Below are positions 1 through 6,644 of a DNA stretch of 23,220 nt, one piece after another. The translations under genes and the position numbers were made by a program. A model generated the notes under the pieces. That model did not search any database. It was not told where the DNA came from and saw only the letters and a program-made list of their open reading frames with translations. The stretch comes from Promethearchaeia archaeon (GTDB lineage: Archaea; Asgardarchaeota; Lokiarchaeia; Sigyniarchaeales; SOKP01), in the NCBI GenBank assembly GCA_029856295.1, contig JAHQWS010000270.1:1-23220 (forward strand), given 5' to 3'. Positions within the stretch are counted from its first letter, which is position 1; each line of letters opens with the position of its first letter.

Positions 1-83
1 AGTATAACCTTATGCCCTTCACGAGCCAGATAAGCCCCAGCAGGTAGGCCTGCTATACCAGATCCAATTATAATAATTTTCAT
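1..83 (-). CDS. FAD-dependent oxidoreductase, N-terminal fragment (runs off window)
   Basis: The gene starts with ATG at 81-83 and runs off the left edge after 27 codons. The visible residues begin MKIIIIGSGIAGLPAGAY, the beta-alpha-beta dinucleotide-binding fold with the G-x-G-x-x-G motif seen at the N-terminus of phytoene desaturase, amine oxidase and related FAD enzymes. An acidic residue expected about 30 residues in would lie beyond the window. The enzyme type cannot be set from this fragment; a phytoene-desaturase-like FAD/NAD(P) oxidoreductase is the best guess. A TATA-like element at 122-133 lies at a suitable distance upstream. It is divergent from the sulfatase remnant at 268. Confidence 0.8.
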   Translation of the reverse strand, partial: MKIIIIGSGIAGLPAGAYLAREGHKVI

Positions 84-121
84 TATTTAATTTCAGCCTA
101 ATTATTAAGTTATATTTGAAT

Positions 122-133
122 GATTATATAAGT
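122..133 (-). promoter_or_regulatory. Putative TATA box for the FAD oxidoreductase
   Basis: Read on the minus strand the element is ACTTATATAATC. It is centred about 45 bases before the ATG at 83, which would put the transcript start near 102 and leave a leader of about 20 bases. The assignment rests only on sequence and spacing; the surrounding DNA is very AT-rich, so chance matches are likely. Confidence 0.35.
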
Positions 134-267
134 AAATTTAAATTATAAATTAAAGTTAACATTTCAATTTTTTTCCAAATGTTTTGCCATTATTAGAAAA
201 TTATATAGCTCATTTCTTGAGAACCTCTTTTAGTAGATTTTATTTTTGAAAATTAATTTATCGTTTT

Positions 268-585
268 ATGACTCAAAAGCCAAATATTATCTTTTTATTA
301 AATGATCATCAAGCATTCTATGGGCATGGTGAAACGGTAGGAGGGCCCAAAATTCTTAGACCCAATTTTGAAAAACTTGCTCAAGAGGGTATAGAAAAAG
401 ATCCATTTGAACTGAACAATCTCATCAACGATGAAAATTGGGTAGATGTTCTAGCAGATATGAAAAACCGCTTAGAAAAATGGCGCCAAAAAACAAATGA
501 TACAATGACAAGAAAAATAATAAGAAAAGATAGAATGAGATTTGCTAAAGAGCATATGGATAATGCAACTTTATTTGATTTTTAA
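268..585 (+). pseudogene. Sulfatase remnant with the catalytic middle deleted
   Basis: This 105-residue reading frame joins two ends of a sulfatase. Residues 1-42 are a typical N-terminus (KPNIIFLLNDHQ, then RPNFEKLAQEGI), with the first metal-binding segment as NDHQ. Residues 43 to about 80 are a typical C-terminus (EKDPFELNNL, then LADMKNRLEKW). Family members are usually 450-500 residues, so roughly 350-400 are absent, including the C-x-P-S-R region where the formylglycine nucleophile forms and the later metal ligands. The apparent join is near 391-396 and is in frame, so there is no premature stop. The product cannot be an active sulfatase. The alternatives are an assembly deletion or a retained small protein with a new role. 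ATG at 268 is the natural start. Confidence 0.8.
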
Positions 586-601
586 TTTTAAATTTTATTT
601 T

Positions 602-1369
602 TTAATCTTTTTTAGCCTTATCTAATTGCTTTTTTAATTTAACAAAGAATTTTGGTGTAGAAAGTTGATACGGTATGGGATATCTTGTACCTGCTTTATG
701 GGTTTTCTCCATACCTTCTATTATTTCATCAATTATTCCAAAGGGGATAGAGGCTATTAAATCAGTATCCAATGCCATCCCAAAACGGCGATCACCGAGA
801 CAAGGAAATGCCACTTGCAATTCTCCTGTTAGCATCGCATTTGAAATCGTATCTGCGCAGACTCCATCACAGAAAGTCGACATAATAATTCTGCCACCTC
901 GTTTCCAAAGAAATCCCTGAATAATCCTCATTATCTGAGCAGAATTACCCCAAATTAAAATGAGATCTGGCTCGAAATCTATACGATTTAAAGCTCCTGA
1001 AACTATAGCAGTGTATTTTCCATCCGCTATTTTTGGCATTGATGCCGCGGTCTTTTTGGCAGCTTCTTTAGTTTCATTATATCTTCCCACGAAAAAAGCT
1101 CCCTCTTCGAATAAACTATGAGATCTTTCGAAACCAACTGCAATTTCCGCAAGTGGACATATATTATCCTCCTTGGTACATCCCATTGTCCAACCATAAT
1201 ATCTGGCATAGCTAAATAATTGGCATAGGGCAACTTTCTCTTCCGGTTTCTTTAAAAACTTGACATTCTCTAATTCTTTAGGGTCTTCAAGTAATTTTAT
1301 TGCGACAGGAAAGGTAGCCAATCTAATATATTTATTTAATTTATTATCCAATTCTTCCCATTTACTCAT
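602..1369 (-). CDS. DUF169 family protein
   Basis: The 255-residue product matches the DUF169 family: an N-terminal segment reading FPVAIKLL, then CQLFSYARYYG, a Cys-rich stretch (MGCTKEDNICPLAE), and a C-terminal half with TISNAMLTGE and FPCLGDRR. The family is common in archaea and anaerobic bacteria and its biochemical role is not established; conserved cysteines suggest metal or redox chemistry, which is inference. No signal peptide or membrane segment is seen. The frame is open to an ATG at 1396, but the ATG at 1369 is preferred because AAAGGAG (1379-1385) lies nine bases before it. It follows the Old Yellow Enzyme on the same strand with a gap of about 180 bases, so co-transcription is uncertain. 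Confidence 0.85.
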   Translation of the reverse strand: MSKWEELDNKLNKYIRLATFPVAIKLLEDPKELENVKFLKKPEEKVALCQLFSYARYYGWTMGCTKEDNICPLAEIAVGFERSHSLFEEGAFFVGRYNETKEAAKKTAASMPKIADGKYTAIVSGALNRIDFEPDLILIWGNSAQIMRIIQGFLWKRGGRIIMSTFCDGVCADTISNAMLTGELQVAFPCLGDRRFGMALDTDLIASIPFGIIDEIIEGMEKTHKAGTRYPIPYQLSTPKFFVKLKKQLDKAKKD

Positions 1370-1378
1370 GAAAAAAAA

Positions 1379-1385
1379 CTCCTTT
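1379..1385 (-). promoter_or_regulatory. Shine-Dalgarno site that fixes the DUF169 start
   Basis: On the minus strand the sequence is AAAGGAG followed by nine bases and ATG (1369). It falls inside the longer reading frame that begins at 1396, so it argues for the second ATG as the true start. Confidence 0.6.
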
Positions 1386-1507
1386 AGGAATTTCATTTGG
1401 TAAGAACATTAAACTTACAATATACATACTTAGTTTAAAATTTATTTTAATAAAATGGTTTTGCTTTAGATATTAAAGTAACTTTTTTAATTCCTTATTA
1501 TGTGTTA

Positions 1508-1528
1508 ATTTTTAAAAAAAATTAAGGA
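1508..1528 (-). terminator. Putative U-rich terminator after the first Old Yellow Enzyme
   Basis: On the minus strand a run of eight T (1514-1521) follows the stop codon at 1549 by about 30 bases. Archaeal intrinsic termination uses such T tracts without a stable hairpin. The base composition of the region makes this a weak call. Confidence 0.3.
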
Positions 1529-1548
1529 TGAGTTAATTTTTCTATTAC

Positions 1549-2673
1549 TTATGGTTCTTTCTTAACACACCTTATCCCTGTAGTGACTAAGCTTGACATG
1601 CAACCATTACAATAAATACATTCAACTTTAGATTCTCCAATCCCTTTTAGCCATCTATTTGGTAGGTCAGGTTCTCGAATCAATGGTCGGCATAAAGATA
1701 CAAAATCTGCACTCCCTTCTGTTAAGATTTGTTTAACCAAGTCGAGCGAATTTATTCCACCAACCAATATTAAAGGAACATCTATAACTTTTTTGATTTC
1801 TTTAGCAGATGGTAGATTATAGGCTGGCTCATTTTTAGTACCTATTAACATCCGACTTTCAGGTACAAAAGTAGATTTCCACCCTAGTTCTTTTTTACTA
1901 CGTTTGCATACTTCCCACATGCAACCGCTGATTTCAATAGCAGCAAAGCCTAATTTTGAAAGCTTTTCTGCTATTTTTTTAGATTCTTCTACTGTAAGGC
2001 CCCCTTCTAAAAAGTCGTCGCCATTCATTTTTATTAAAATTGGAAAATCTTTACCAACTAATTCTATACTTCTATTATAAATATCTTCAACTACTTTTAT
2101 CCTCCTTTCAGTACTGCCCCCATACTCATCGGTTCTTTTGTTAGTATATGGAGATAAAAATTCACTAAGCAGATAGCCATGTGCACCATGAAGTTGTATA
2201 GCATCAAAACCAGCTTCTTTTGTTCTCCTTATTGCCTGAGCAAAAGCTTCGATGGTTTCTTTTATTTCTTCGACAGTCATTTCTTTTGGCATTTTTCTAG
2301 TCAATTTATCCAAAACTGCAGAAGGCGCCAGAGTTTTTTCTAAATGACGGGATTGCCGACCACAATGCACTATTTGTAGGGCAATTTTACAATCTTGACT
2401 GTATTTATGGACAATATCTGCAATTTTACTTAGTCCCGGGATTAGATCATCATTATATACGCCCATTTGAGTATCAAATGCGATTCCTGATTGCTGAACA
2501 TATGCATAACCTGTAATTATTAAGCCGACTCCTCCCTCAGCTAATTTTTTATAAAGTTCTACGAGTTTATCTGTCACATGCCCTTCTTCAGTAGCCATGC
2601 CCTCATACGTCGCCGACCTCACAAATCTGTTCTTAATTTCTAAATTACCAATTTTTTTTGGTTTGGAATACAT
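1549..2673 (-). CDS. Old Yellow Enzyme family NADH:flavin oxidoreductase with Cys cluster
   Basis: This 374-residue protein is an FMN-dependent TIM-barrel ene-reductase of the 2,4-dienoyl-CoA/2-enoate reductase branch. Signatures are the N-terminal IGNLEIKNRFVRSAT, the active-site segment LHGAHGYLL with His162, His165 and Tyr167, then LSPYTNKRTDEYGG, and the phosphate-binding LVGGI near residue 303. Near the end it has C352-x2-C355-x2-C358-x10-C369, the spacing used by this family to bind a 4Fe-4S cluster. Long members (about 650 residues) continue with FAD/NAD domains; this one stops five residues after the last Cys, so electrons must come from a separate partner or directly from NAD(P)H. 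It likely reduces activated C=C bonds; the substrate is unknown. It starts with ATG, and no strong ribosome site is seen. Confidence 0.92.
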   Translation of the reverse strand: MYSKPKKIGNLEIKNRFVRSATYEGMATEEGHVTDKLVELYKKLAEGGVGLIITGYAYVQQSGIAFDTQMGVYNDDLIPGLSKIADIVHKYSQDCKIALQIVHCGRQSRHLEKTLAPSAVLDKLTRKMPKEMTVEEIKETIEAFAQAIRRTKEAGFDAIQLHGAHGYLLSEFLSPYTNKRTDEYGGSTERRIKVVEDIYNRSIELVGKDFPILIKMNGDDFLEGGLTVEESKKIAEKLSKLGFAAIEISGCMWEVCKRSKKELGWKSTFVPESRMLIGTKNEPAYNLPSAKEIKKVIDVPLILVGGINSLDLVKQILTEGSADFVSLCRPLIREPDLPNRWLKGIGESKVECIYCNGCMSSLVTTGIRCVKKEP

Positions 2674-2772
2674 ATTTCTTTATCAACTTAATATGATAGG
2701 ATTTGCTTTTACTCCTAATTTTAAATTTATAATACAATATCAAGTATAGGTTAATAAATTTTACCGACTATT

Positions 2773-2810
2773 AAAAACTTCAAAAAAGGGTTATAAAGAA
2801 AAAACAAATT
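2773..2810 (-). terminator. Putative U-rich terminator after the radical SAM gene
   Basis: On the minus strand several T runs of five to six bases lie 35-70 bases beyond the radical SAM stop codon and upstream of the Old Yellow Enzyme. This is consistent with archaeal T-tract termination, and no convincing hairpin is present. Confidence 0.3.
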
Positions 2811-2843
2811 TAGGAAAAATTAAAATATTTAGAGTTGAGTTCC

Positions 2844-3641
2844 TTAGCGCGAAAACTTTAATATAGGAGCTTGAATTGAGGGAATTTCTATATCTAATCT
2901 TTTAATGCTATCCTTGTAACGGATTTTTTTATATCTTCTAAGTTGATAGATAATTCTTTGAATATTTTCAACTGTACAATTTTCTCTTATCTCATTATAA
3001 AAATCTAATTCTTCAATTGAATTGTATTTTCCTTTTAAATAGTTCATTTTTCCAATCCAGATTGTTTCTGAAACATAAGGATATAATTTTTTGACTAACG
3101 GAATTGGATCCTTATCAAGAAAGGGTTCAATTGAAACACTTGTTTTATACTTTATAGAATTGGCAAATTTTAAGGATTGTAAGCGTTCTTCAAAAGATGG
3201 CGCCCCTGGCTCCCAAAACGATAGGATATTATTATTGAGTGATGTAATTGTGAATCGAAATTGGATTAAATCTTTAAAATTCTCAAAATTACAGCACAAC
3301 TCTTTAATTACATAAAAATGAGGTTTTGAGGTGATCAATACTGAATTTCCGGCATCAAGTAATTTCTTTAATACTAAGAAGCATTCCTCTTTAAACTCAG
3401 GAGTAATATCATGAGAAGTAGGAAACATAACTCGTCCTTTACGTTTCTTAAAATTTTGGAATAATTTCTTTTTATTTAATTCCATGATTTTCCAGGATTC
3501 TTCGGTCTTTCTTTTGAATCTAATTGCCATTTTCCGAGCATAGCAATAGCGGCAGTCATGTGAACACCCCGAAATTAAATTGATGTTTGAAGAAGCCCAT
3601 TCTTTTGTTCCTAAAGTTATTTTTTTTCTCGCACACACCAT
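2844..3641 (-). CDS. Radical SAM protein, spore photoproduct lyase-like (SPL) family
   Basis: The 265-residue product has the radical SAM cluster motif C26-x3-C30-x2-C33 (GCSHDCRYCYA), which binds a 4Fe-4S cluster and S-adenosylmethionine. It is followed by MFPTSHDITPEF, ITSKP and SVSIEPF, features of the SPL-like group (COG1533). Members are usually 250-330 residues. True spore photoproduct lyases repair DNA thymine dimers in spore formers; most archaeal relatives have no known substrate, so no function is given. The frame extends to a TTG at 3653, but the ATG at 3641 (MVCARKKITLG) is preferred as the better start codon. It follows the nitrilase-family gene on the same strand after 79 bases that contain TATA-like elements, so it may have its own promoter. 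Confidence 0.87.
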   Translation of the reverse strand: MVCARKKITLGTKEWASSNINLISGCSHDCRYCYARKMAIRFKRKTEESWKIMELNKKKLFQNFKKRKGRVMFPTSHDITPEFKEECFLVLKKLLDAGNSVLITSKPHFYVIKELCCNFENFKDLIQFRFTITSLNNNILSFWEPGAPSFEERLQSLKFANSIKYKTSVSIEPFLDKDPIPLVKKLYPYVSETIWIGKMNYLKGKYNSIEELDFYNEIRENCTVENIQRIIYQLRRYKKIRYKDSIKRLDIEIPSIQAPILKFSR

Positions 3642-3681
3642 ATTTAGAATCAATGTCTATTTTATTTAGAATTATAAAAAA

Positions 3682-3694
3682 CCATATAATAAAA
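3682..3694 (-). promoter_or_regulatory. Putative TATA box for the radical SAM gene
   Basis: On the minus strand the element reads TTTTATTATATGG, about 47 bases before the ATG at 3641, giving a predicted leader near 23 bases. A second candidate (TTTTTTATAAT, 3671-3680) lies closer. The call is based on spacing and composition only. Confidence 0.3.
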
Positions 3695-3720
3695 TTGACT
3701 TTTTTTTTAAAATTTTTAAA

Positions 3721-4506
3721 TTACATACTATAATAATCCGGTCTTCGATCTGCCACTATATTATTAAATTCATTAAGGTGTTTGTCTCTAGCTTTTTCTA
3801 GTTCAATTTCAACAAACTCAACATAAGTTTTATCTTTTGGAGCTGAAGAGAGGACTTCCCCGTTATAGGATGTAATTTGGCTGCGTCCTGTGAAAGTAAA
3901 ATTATCTTCACCTCTAATTTCATTGCCAATTCTATTGGAAGTAATAGCAAAAACCCGATTCTCTAAACACCGAGTAGCCATGGCTTTTTGGCAAAAGGGA
4001 AGCACTAAATTAGCGGAATGGGCAATAATATCGGCACCTAATAGAGCGAGGGAACGAGCTGTTTCAGGGAAAATCCAGTCAAAACAAATCATCATTCCAA
4101 CTTTAAAGTTATTTATTTCATAGATTCTTAGTTTCTTATCTCCAGGTGAAAACCACAATTTTTCCTTGTAATAAAGATGAATTTTCCTGTATACCCCTAT
4201 AACATCCGTTTTTGAAACAAGCATAGCAGAATTGTAAATTTTATGGTTGTCATTTTCAATAAATCCACCAACTATAACCGCATTTGTACGATTCGCAATT
4301 TTTTTTAAGAATTTCGCAGTAATACCATCTATATCTTCAGCAAGATTTACTGCCTCTTCTTTAGAGATAAATGTATACCCCGTTGCGAAGAGTTCCGGTA
4401 ATACAATAATATCTGCCCCTTTACCCTTTAATAAATTCTCGATTTGTAGAAAATTTTGCTCTTTTTCACCAAAAATAGGGTCTGTTTGGACGTATCCAAT
4501 TATCAT
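3721..4506 (-). CDS. Carbon-nitrogen hydrolase (nitrilase superfamily)
   Basis: The 261-residue protein carries the nitrilase-superfamily triad: Glu38 in LPELFATGY, Lys108 in YRKIHL and Cys141 in MICFDWIFPE. Length and motifs match omega-amidase, N-carbamoyl-amidohydrolase and related cytosolic amidases, which hydrolyse a C-N bond through a thioester intermediate. The exact substrate cannot be read from sequence. Start ATG at 4506 gives the standard N-terminal beta strand (MIIGYVQTDP). A TATA-like element at 4539-4549 fits a short leader. It is divergent from the small gene at 4654 and is the first of four minus-strand genes. With the M20 and alpha/beta hydrolases further right, it suggests breakdown of amides or peptides. 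Confidence 0.92.
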   Translation of the reverse strand: MIIGYVQTDPIFGEKEQNFLQIENLLKGKGADIIVLPELFATGYTFISKEEAVNLAEDIDGITAKFLKKIANRTNAVIVGGFIENDNHKIYNSAMLVSKTDVIGVYRKIHLYYKEKLWFSPGDKKLRIYEINNFKVGMMICFDWIFPETARSLALLGADIIAHSANLVLPFCQKAMATRCLENRVFAITSNRIGNEIRGEDNFTFTGRSQITSYNGEVLSSAPKDKTYVEFVEIELEKARDKHLNEFNNIVADRRPDYYSM

Positions 4507-4538
4507 AATTCATATTGCTTCTTTTATCATTATAAAAT

Positions 4539-4549
4539 TCATATAAGTA
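4539..4549 (-). promoter_or_regulatory. Putative TATA box for the carbon-nitrogen hydrolase
   Basis: On the minus strand the element is TACTTATATGA, centred about 38 bases before the ATG at 4506, which predicts a leader of roughly 13 bases. It sits in the 147-base divergent region shared with the gene at 4654. Confidence 0.35.
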
Positions 4550-4602
4550 TTTAATTAAAGTATTTTTAAATTTATAAGGACTAATAGCAATAATAATATT
4601 TA

Positions 4603-4612
4603 ATTATAAAAT
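4603..4612 (+). promoter_or_regulatory. Putative TATA box for the small acidic protein gene
   Basis: The sequence ATTATAAAAT lies about 47 bases before the ATG at 4654. A transcript start near 4632 would leave just enough leader for the Shine-Dalgarno site at 4642-4647. Confidence 0.35.
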
Positions 4613-4641
4613 CAGAATAGAATTTGGAATTTAAGAAAACA

Positions 4642-4647
4642 GAGGAG
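4642..4647 (+). promoter_or_regulatory. Shine-Dalgarno site of the small acidic protein gene
   Basis: The sequence is GAGGAG, six bases before the ATG at 4654. It is one of the clearest ribosome sites in the window and supports the reality of the small gene. Confidence 0.65.
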
Positions 4648-4653
4648 TAAAAA

Positions 4654-5019
4654 ATGGCTGAACTATTGGATATGGTAAAAAGTAGATTAGAATCGGCTCT
4701 TGAAGTAAATGTGGATGAAAATAACCTAATTATTATATTAAATGTGAAGAAAGAAATTCAAAAGAGCGATATTTTAGCTGAGCCACATGAAGTTAAAGAT
4801 ATGCTCCGTATTTTAGGCGGATTAACGGAGGATGTCTCTATGGAAATTGAAATAGACAATAACACTAGAAACATTAAATCGAAATTCCAAAATAAAGAGG
4901 ACATAGAAAAAGTTAATAGTGTATTAGATAACATCTGGGAGCGCACGATCCATATCTTTGATGAACTCGAAAAAGGAAATAATAATATCCTTAGAGGCGT
5001 AGGCGATTTTAGTGACTAG
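4654..5019 (+). CDS. Small acidic protein of unknown function
   Basis: I do not recognise this 121-residue protein. By hand count it has 26 Asp/Glu against 15 Lys/Arg, no Cys, no signal peptide and no membrane segment, so it should be a soluble cytosolic protein. The pattern is alternating strands and helices: a helix at 1-16, a strand around NLIIILNV, a helix over PHEVKDMLRIL, a strand around SMEIEID, and a C-terminal helix from about residue 82 to 107. That would suit a small alpha/beta fold. A clear Shine-Dalgarno site and a TATA-like box support expression. It is divergent from the nitrilase-family gene and is followed by T-rich DNA, so it looks like a single-gene transcript. Confidence 0.75.
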   Translation: MAELLDMVKSRLESALEVNVDENNLIIILNVKKEIQKSDILAEPHEVKDMLRILGGLTEDVSMEIEIDNNTRNIKSKFQNKEDIEKVNSVLDNIWERTIHIFDELEKGNNNILRGVGDFSD

Positions 5020-5039
5020 ACTTATTTAAATTTAAAAAC

Positions 5040-5120
5040 TAAAAAAAAAAATATATTATTATTTTTTTTGAAATTTATACCTTTTTTGGATTTTATTCTA
5101 TCTTTTTTTTTCTTATCTAG
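5040..5120 (+). terminator. T-rich tract, probable termination region after the small gene
   Basis: Downstream of the stop codon there are T runs at 5062-5069 (eight), 5082-5087 (six) and 5103-5111 (nine), separated by short mixed stretches. Repeated T tracts without a hairpin are the expected form of an archaeal terminator. They lie before the predicted promoter of the transporter at 5182. Confidence 0.5.
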
Positions 5121-5181
5121 TTTACAAATATGTTAAAAATATTTCTATGATTTCTCTAAATTGACTCTAACTTAACAAGAA

Positions 5182-5189
5182 TTTAAATA
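5182..5189 (+). promoter_or_regulatory. Putative TATA box for the GPH transporter
   Basis: The sequence TTTAAATA matches the archaeal box A form well. Its centre is about 25 bases before the ATG at 5211, so the transcript could start at or next to the start codon, giving a leaderless mRNA. No Shine-Dalgarno site precedes that ATG, which agrees with this reading. Confidence 0.45.
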
Positions 5190-5210
5190 ATAAACAATTG
5201 ATAGTTGTTT

Positions 5211-6623
5211 ATGGGAAATAGTATGGATATTCCCGAGGAATATGTCCCATTAAAAACTAAAATAAATTTTAGTCTAGGGAGCTTAGCTAATGGCATCCTT
5301 AATGGATTTGTCTTTGCTAATCTCACATTTTTTTACCAGATAAAATTGGGTTTATCAGCCGAATTATTGGGAATTGGGTGGCTAATATTTGCCATCTGGA
5401 ACACTCTAAATGATCCCTTGGCTTCATATTTAATAGATAATACAAGAACTAAAATAGGTAGGCGCATCCCTTACATCCGTTATGGCTCCTTTCTTTATGG
5501 TTTAGCTTTTATATTCTGCTGGTTCCCCATAGCTCCATTGGATAACGAAATATTTTTATTTTTCAATTTTTTAGCGGCATTATTTTTGTTGGACACGATG
5601 TTTACATTTGTTGGAGCATGCTATTTTTCCTTGCCAAATGAAATAGCTGTTACTGCCAAAGGACGTGCGAGTATAAGTGTTTATAATGCAATAGCTGCTT
5701 TTGGAAATTTGGTAATAGGACTAATACTTCCTGTTATATTGTTTATTGGACATGAAGGGTTACCTCCATACTTTGGACCGGCAATAATCATCATCGGGGT
5801 AGTTTGCGCAATTACATTATTTATTACCTCATTTTATATAAAAGAAAATATGTTCGCTCAAATGCAACCACATGAAGGTTTAATTGAGGGGCTCAAGTTA
5901 ACGTTTAAAAATAAACCATTTTGGATACTGATGGTTCCTATGTTTTGTATTTATTTAGTGACTCCAATAATCTCAACGGGATTTCTTTATTATATTGAGT
6001 TTGTAGTAGTGGGTCAAGTTATAATATTCTTCATTTTCTCACTTATTATTGGAATTATTATCGGAATGGTTCTAACTATTTTATTAATCCCCAAATGGCA
6101 TCCTAAAAAGACATCATTTTTAAATTTGGGGCTAATTTCAATAGGATTAGCTGTTCTATTTTTTGTAGGACAGAATGCCATTCTCGCAGCACTTCCATAC
6201 TTTCTAATAGGAATTGGGTTCGCAGGTGCTATGGTGGCAGTACCAGTTATATTAGGAGATACAATTGATAACGATGAACTCATTACAGGCAAAAGACGGG
6301 AAGCTGTCTATGGAGGTGTAAATGCGCTTGTTAATAAACCAGCCATATCTATTGCAAATTGGATGTTCTTATTAACTCTTGCATCATTTGGATTTGATGC
6401 TAGTGAGCAAAATCAAACACAGATGGCCATTACAGGAATTCTTGTTGCGATATTTGCTATACCGGCTATTTTAATATGTGTTAGTGCAATTGTACTTTAT
6501 TTTTTTTATCCATTAGATGGCCCCGAATGGCGTAAGCAGAAGAAATATATCATGGAAATTCATGAACAAAAAGAAAAGGAATATATTCAAAAACTCGTAG
6601 AGGAAGGAAAGATAAAAACTTAA
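5211..6623 (+). CDS. GPH-family (glycoside-pentoside-hexuronide) cation symporter, MFS
   Basis: The product of about 470 residues is a polytopic membrane protein with roughly 12 hydrophobic segments. Diagnostic points are the NDP motif after the second segment (about residues 67-69), the charged loop RTKIGRRIPYIRYG, and a late motif GDTIDNDELITGKRREAVYGG, which matches the GPH loop (usually D-x-I-D-x-D-E then TGKRREG). Family members import sugars or other small solutes with a cation. The substrate is unknown. The C-terminal 35 residues are a charged cytosolic tail. The frame is open from a TTG at 5205. ATG at 5211 is chosen because of the TATA spacing; ATG at 5223 is also possible. It converges with the long kinase gene with only 21 bases between their stop codons. 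Confidence 0.9.
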   Translation: MGNSMDIPEEYVPLKTKINFSLGSLANGILNGFVFANLTFFYQIKLGLSAELLGIGWLIFAIWNTLNDPLASYLIDNTRTKIGRRIPYIRYGSFLYGLAFIFCWFPIAPLDNEIFLFFNFLAALFLLDTMFTFVGACYFSLPNEIAVTAKGRASISVYNAIAAFGNLVIGLILPVILFIGHEGLPPYFGPAIIIIGVVCAITLFITSFYIKENMFAQMQPHEGLIEGLKLTFKNKPFWILMVPMFCIYLVTPIISTGFLYYIEFVVVGQVIIFFIFSLIIGIIIGMVLTILLIPKWHPKKTSFLNLGLISIGLAVLFFVGQNAILAALPYFLIGIGFAGAMVAVPVILGDTIDNDELITGKRREAVYGGVNALVNKPAISIANWMFLLTLASFGFDASEQNQTQMAITGILVAIFAIPAILICVSAIVLYFFYPLDGPEWRKQKKYIMEIHEQKEKEYIQKLVEEGKIKT

Positions 6624-6644
6624 ATTTTCACATTTTAATAATTT

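Noticed and set aside
4247..4546. Plus-strand open frame of 99 codons opposite the nitrilase-family gene
   Set aside because: The minus-strand gene has the full Glu-Lys-Cys triad over the same span; the plus frame has no recognisable domain or ribosome site.
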